The position numbers and the translations under genes were made by a program. The notes beneath the pieces are model-generated. The model was not told where the DNA came from, did not search any database, and saw only the letters and a list, made by a program, of their open reading frames with translations. A DNA stretch of 64,000 bases from Dillenia suffruticosa (Eukaryota; Streptophyta; Magnoliopsida; Dilleniales; Dilleniaceae), in the NCBI GenBank assembly GCA_033439265.1, contig JAVTVX010000002.1, positions 12,258,174-12,322,173 of the forward strand. The letters are read 5' to 3'. Of the stretch, positions 61,292 to 64,000 are shown in pieces (positions within the stretch are counted from its first letter, which is position 1; every line of letters starts with the position of its first letter).

Positions 61292-61522
61292 AGCTAAGTG
61301 GAGTGGTCTGTCGTCTTGTGTCGTTTGAAAGCGAAGCCAATTTTTGATTTTTAAGAGAGAGAGGGAGAGGGAGAGAGAGAGAGGTGGGTTTTGTTTGTCT
61401 TCTTGAGTTATTTTGAAGCGTCCTTTCTCTGCATTCGTGTCTGTTTTTGGAATCAAATAAAAACGGAGTAATTGCTCTGTTCATTTTGAACTTTGGAAAA
61501 TTCAATTTTTTTTCAATTCAAA

Positions 61523-63055
61523 ATGTCTTCTGATCTTTTCACATTTGATGATTCTTTCTACCAACATTCAACTCCAATTCCGAATGATAATTTCCCATTT
61601 TTCTCTGAATCTTTCTCTACTTTCTCTGACCCAGATTTCGACATTTTTCAACAATTTTCTGATGAATCTCAACAATCTATCCATCAGATTTCAAATTCTC
61701 ATCTCTCTTCTTCTCCACCAAGTACCCAACTGCAAAATCTTAGTCTTCAGACAACCACTTCTACAAGTGGGGCTGTTGATTTCTCTGCTCTGGAGGTGAA
61801 AACAGAGGAATGTCACTTGAATTTCGACTCCAACAACATTAATTCCATTCTCATGAATGGTTTTAATGTGGGAAGTTGCGAAAATGTTGAGAGAGTCATC
61901 CAGAGAAGTTTCAGTATCTGTTCTTTTGATCAAAAGCCAAGCTTTTTATTCCAACCTCGCTTTGGTGCTTTAATGGAGTCTCCAAAAATTCAAACCCAGT
62001 TCATATCTTCGACTGAAAATAATTTTTCTAGTGGAAACATGAGAAGGGTTTGTTCTACTGGTGATTTACAGGTTTAATTTCCTTTTAGAATTCAAATTTT
62101 ACTTTCATTACTATGTTTCACTCAGTTTTTCTTTTATTAATTATTTATTTTTTGCTCAGAAGATGAAGACGGCGCAGACAAGATTGTCTTCAAGCCCTTT
62201 GGGAACAGAAAGTTCTTTCATGGAAGAAGCTAATTTCAAAGTTGGACGTTACAGTGCAGAGGAGAGAAAGGAGAGGATTCATAGATACAGAGCAAAGCGT
62301 ACTCAAAGAAACTTCAACAAAACAATTAAGGTAAAAAAGAAAAGACAAAAATTTTTGAAAACCCATTTGAAGATTTTTGGGAAATTAGAGAAGAATTTTT
62401 CGTTTCTATTCACTGAACTTGAATGACAAACGTTTTCTCCGTTTCTGAAAGTTAATGTTTGCTCTGTTTTTTTCCTGCATAAAAAATGAAGTATGCATGT
62501 CGGAAAACACTAGCAGACAACCGACCTAGAATACGTGGCAGATTTGCGAGAAACGACGAAACCGGAGAGATTCCCAAGGCCACATGTTCTACAAGAGATG
62601 AAGAGGAAGATGAACTTTGGGTAAAAACATTTTTCTAATTCATCCAAAACCCTATACTATTATTAAACATCACAAAATTAATAATGTGAGATCACATTTT
62701 AAATCCTAATTTTTTATAATAATTATTATTATATTAATAATTTTTAAATTAAAAGTCTCGTTCCATTTAAAATTTAACCTTGATGCTTTTAAAGGGTTAG
62801 AAATACTTTTAATCAGAAGAGTTCGCCCAATATTTAATAAAATTTATATTTTTCATAATATGGGGGTTTTCTTTTTTACTACTAATATTTTTAAAATTTG
62901 TACGATAATTATAAATTATAAATATTTAATGTGCGCTTGTTTCTAATGTGTAGATTGAAGGGTTGAATGAAGAGGACTATGAAGGGACCGAAGGAGCAGG
63001 ACAATTTCTCAATAACTTTGATCCATCTCACCTTCATCGGTACCATGGCTTCTGA
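61523..63055 (+). CDS. CCT-domain transcriptional regulator (CCT motif family)
   Basis: Four exons: 61523-62071, 62160-62330, 62492-62620 and 62954-63055 (TGA), all phase 0 with GT-AG junctions; 316 residues. Residues 1-183 are Ser/Phe/Gln/Asn-rich (MSSDLFTFDDSFYQHSTPIP...), acidic and probably disordered. The CCT domain (about 213-262) is split over exons 2 and 3: RYSAEERKERIHRYRAKRTQ, RNFNKTIK, then YACRKTLADNRPRIRGRFAR and ND. The C-terminus is acidic and ends DPSHLHRYHGF. No B-box or response-regulator domain is present, so it belongs to the CMF (CCT-only) group, near AT1G63820/AT5G41380. CCT domains serve in nuclear import and in DNA/NF-Y binding in CONSTANS-like proteins; this member's targets are unknown. 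Exon 2 has a CAGAAG tandem acceptor (62157-62162). The ATG used is the first in a frame without upstream Met; the gene appears intact. Confidence 0.95.
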
Positions 63056-64000
63056 TGATTGAAGGGACCAAAAAAAAAAAAAAATTCCCTTTTTGAGAAA
63101 TCTAGGGAGTCGAATTGAAACACTTGAACAAAATTGCAATTGTAGTAATAAAGTCCCTATCGAGAAAGGATTGTAGTCAATAGTTGTTGTCAAATACCAG
63201 AAATTCTCATTTTCCGAAGTAGTTCATTTTATGGCAACATTTGGCATTTACTTTTGAAGTTTTTTTCTTTTTGTTGTAATTTAAGGGGTGTGTGTATATA
63301 TATATATATATTGTGTTTGATTAATCGATATTTATAATTATATTTTAATTAATTTGACTTGAATTAGTGTTGAATTCTCTGTAAGAGAAACACTTCTGAT
63401 ATAATTTTTCATATTCTTCAAATTCAAATACGAGTTTTGATTAAAAGATTTAACACTATTCACACTAACTTAATTGTCAGTTAATATTTAACGTGTGTGT
63501 ATATATATAACAATAACAATTAACTAAATTTTTATCTCATTAAGGGAAGTTGATTATTTATACATAAATTTTTGTTTTAATTTTACGTTGATCGATTATC
63601 TGATGTAATCAATTTTTTTTCTCAGATTTGGAATTAGTTTTCAACGGAGTTTACGACATATATATTCAATTCAATAATGAGACCAAAAGCTAAGGCTTTT
63701 TTGCAAAAAAGAGAGATTCCATATATATATTTTTTTCTTTAGCAAGTAAAGAATGACAGTTTTTTTAGTTTTTTTAGTTTGTTTTGGATATCTTTAATCC
63801 GCTTTACACTCTGTTTATCAGCATGCTTTCCTCAAAAGTGCTTATGCTTAACTTAAAAAGTGCCTTTAATGATATTTTTTCTTTGTGATAAATTGAAATA
63901 ACAACCCCTTTTTTAAATTAAAGGGTCAAACCTATTACCAGGAAAAAAAAAAAAAAACCCAAATTAAACAAAGAGACACAAAGAATTGAGATCCGTAAGA
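63056..64000. other. 3' region of CCT gene and following AT-rich DNA
   Basis: Likely 3' UTR for the first 100-250 bp, with an A-run at 63069-63083. Then AT-rich DNA with (TA)n runs near 63294-63310 and 63500-63509. No further gene starts before the window ends. Confidence 0.5.

Larger units (their letters stand above)
60923..61522. promoter_or_regulatory. Divergent promoter region shared by PLAC8-like and CCT genes
   Basis: The two start codons are 600 bp apart on opposite strands. The interval contains the PLAC8-like leader (CT/GA-rich, 60923-60965), a middle AT-rich part, two TATA boxes for the CCT gene (61217 and 61284) and a (GA)n-rich leader at 61351-61384. No open frame with a recognisable product occupies it. 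Confidence 0.7.

Overview
This is plant nuclear DNA, most likely from a core eudicot. It is AT-rich, has short exons with GT-AG introns, carries plant-specific gene families, and holds many (CT)n/(AT)n microsatellites and plant-type transposons. The species cannot be named from the sequence.

Layout. 1-10.2 kb: AT-rich intergenic DNA with one hAT-like MITE candidate (9036-9452). 10.2-11.2 kb: a decayed plus-strand copy of a plant phosphoglycerate-mutase-like (AT74-type histidine phosphatase) gene; the Arg codon of its RHG motif is now a stop. 12.8-18.9 kb: a large minus-strand gene for a plant-specific nuclear-type protein with an SR-rich C-terminal region. 23.0-25.2 kb: a two-exon minus-strand BTB/POZ gene. 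25.2-51 kb: a gene-free block expanded by repeats. It holds a tandem-duplicated leader-like segment (27.8-28.7), two direct copies of a roughly 3-3.6 kb pyrimidine-rich unit (29.4-33.0 and 37.2-40.2), a small non-autonomous Copia-type LTR element between them (33.1-36.8) that itself contains a CACTA element (33541-35964), an L1-type LINE fragment, and tRNA-derived SINEs. 51.2-51.7 kb: an intronless RING-H2 E3 ligase (BRH1-like). 55.7-60.9 kb: an eight-exon minus-strand PLAC8-like cysteine-rich gene with an RTE-type LINE in its second intron. 61.5-63.1 kb: a four-exon CCT-domain gene, head-to-head with the PLAC8-like gene.

The order BTB, RING, PLAC8-like, CCT matches, in reverse, what I recall for Arabidopsis AT1G63850-63840-63830-63820. 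I therefore read the right 40 kb as an old conserved gene block in which the BTB-RING interval was inflated by transposons. The genes are separate eukaryotic transcription units, not a pathway operon; the PLAC8-like and CCT genes share a 600 bp divergent promoter region. I found no CRISPR array, rRNA, canonical tRNA gene, or convincing new biological system. The most unusual items are the nested repeat complex, the lost RHG motif, two microexons of 22 and 19 nt, and the unresolved start of the SR-rich gene.
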